DNA of 64,000 bases from Pasteurella sp030783905 (GTDB taxonomy: Bacteria; Pseudomonadota; Gammaproteobacteria; Enterobacterales; Pasteurellaceae): NCBI GenBank assembly GCA_051122655.1, contig CP182107.1, forward strand, positions 496,001 through 560,000, in the 5' to 3' direction. The notes under the pieces are model-generated. The model did not search any database. It had not been told where the DNA came from and saw nothing but the letters and a program-made list of their open reading frames with translations. This document shows, one piece after another, positions 63,774 through 64,000 of the stretch. The number at the start of each line of letters is the position of its first letter. Within the stretch, counting starts at the first letter, position 1. A program made the position numbers and the translations under genes.

Positions 63774-64000
63774 ATGACAAGCGCTGCAAATAAACGTTCA
63801 ATAATGACACTTTTTTCAGATAAAACAGATATTTATTGCCATCAAGTAAGGATTGTTTTGGCTGAAAAGGGTGTTGCTTATGAAACGGAAGTTGTAGATC
63901 CTCAAGTCGTATCAGAAGATTTAATGGAATTAAATCCGTATGGCACGTTGCCGACATTAGTTGATCGTGATTTAGTTTTATTTAATTCACGTATTATTAT
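63774..64000 (+). CDS. sspA: Stringent starvation protein A (5' part)
   Basis: The gene runs off the right edge. The visible 75 residues begin MTSAANKRSIMTLFSDKTDI, then YCHQVRIVLAEKGVAYETEV and DLMELNPYGTLPTLVDRDLV, the GST-like N-terminal domain of SspA, which binds RNA polymerase. GGAGGA is 4 bases before ATG. Position after rpsI is the same as in E. coli and H. influenzae. Confidence 0.94.
   Translation, partial: MTSAANKRSIMTLFSDKTDIYCHQVRIVLAEKGVAYETEVVDPQVVSEDLMELNPYGTLPTLVDRDLVLFNSRII

Overview
The window comes from a Pasteurellaceae chromosome, most likely Pasteurella multocida or a close relative. The 9-base DNA uptake signal AAGTGCGGT and its complement occur many times, both inside genes and in intergenic hairpins. 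The core genes (fabA-ycbZ-matP, recB-recD, rplM-rpsI-sspA, an lsg-type glycan locus) have the family's usual gene content and protein lengths.

Layout. 1-1300 holds the end of wecA and a wzz-like chain-length gene. 1400-7290 is a complete rRNA operon in the order tRNA-Arg, tRNA-His, tRNA-Pro, 16S, tRNA-Ile, tRNA-Ala, 23S, 5S and terminator; the three leading tRNAs appear to share the rRNA promoter. 7473-7783 is a decayed gene. 8000-28930 is housekeeping DNA: lysO and an OLD-family nuclease, dinB, htpX, epmC, an ABC-2 exporter, a TAXI-type TRAP transporter with a universal stress protein, ppnN, queF, a Zn-ribbon protein, yqcC, truC, a YoaH-family gene, cspD, matP, ycbZ, fabA, ybaK and usg.

28955-42650 is an AT-rich accessory island and the most interesting part. 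It is a patchwork of C-terminal toxin modules and immunity genes of the CdiA/FhaB polymorphic toxin type, arranged around one truncated haemagglutinin gene (33552-36575) that keeps haemagglutinin repeats, a VENN pretoxin motif and an EndoU nuclease tail. Around it lie two WHH nuclease/SUKH immunity modules, three further EndoU copies in different states of decay, three tails of an unrecognised toxin (CYSHSSYYAEV motif), each overlapping a small lipoprotein gene by exactly 17 bases, remnants of another toxin tail, and at least five more candidate immunity genes. Repeats, uptake-signal hairpins, chimeric ORFs and frameshifts at the joints show that the island has been built by repeated recombination. 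No CdiB/TpsB transporter and no haemagglutinin N-terminus is present, so the modules are silent here unless recombined into a full-length toxin gene elsewhere or expressed on their own.

42783-45626 is a three-gene metal-type ABC importer in the order permease, ATPase, binding protein (the order of molBCA), with a Fur-like site in front. 46006-46749 is an ElyC/YdcF-like envelope protein. 46867-52660 is a compact glycan locus: flippase, GT52 sialyltransferase-like, GT25, polymerase/ligase-like and two GT2 genes. mltB, an AzgA-type purine permease and a DsrE-like gene follow, then recB-recD, grxB, a DUF1508 gene, rplM-rpsI and the start of sspA.
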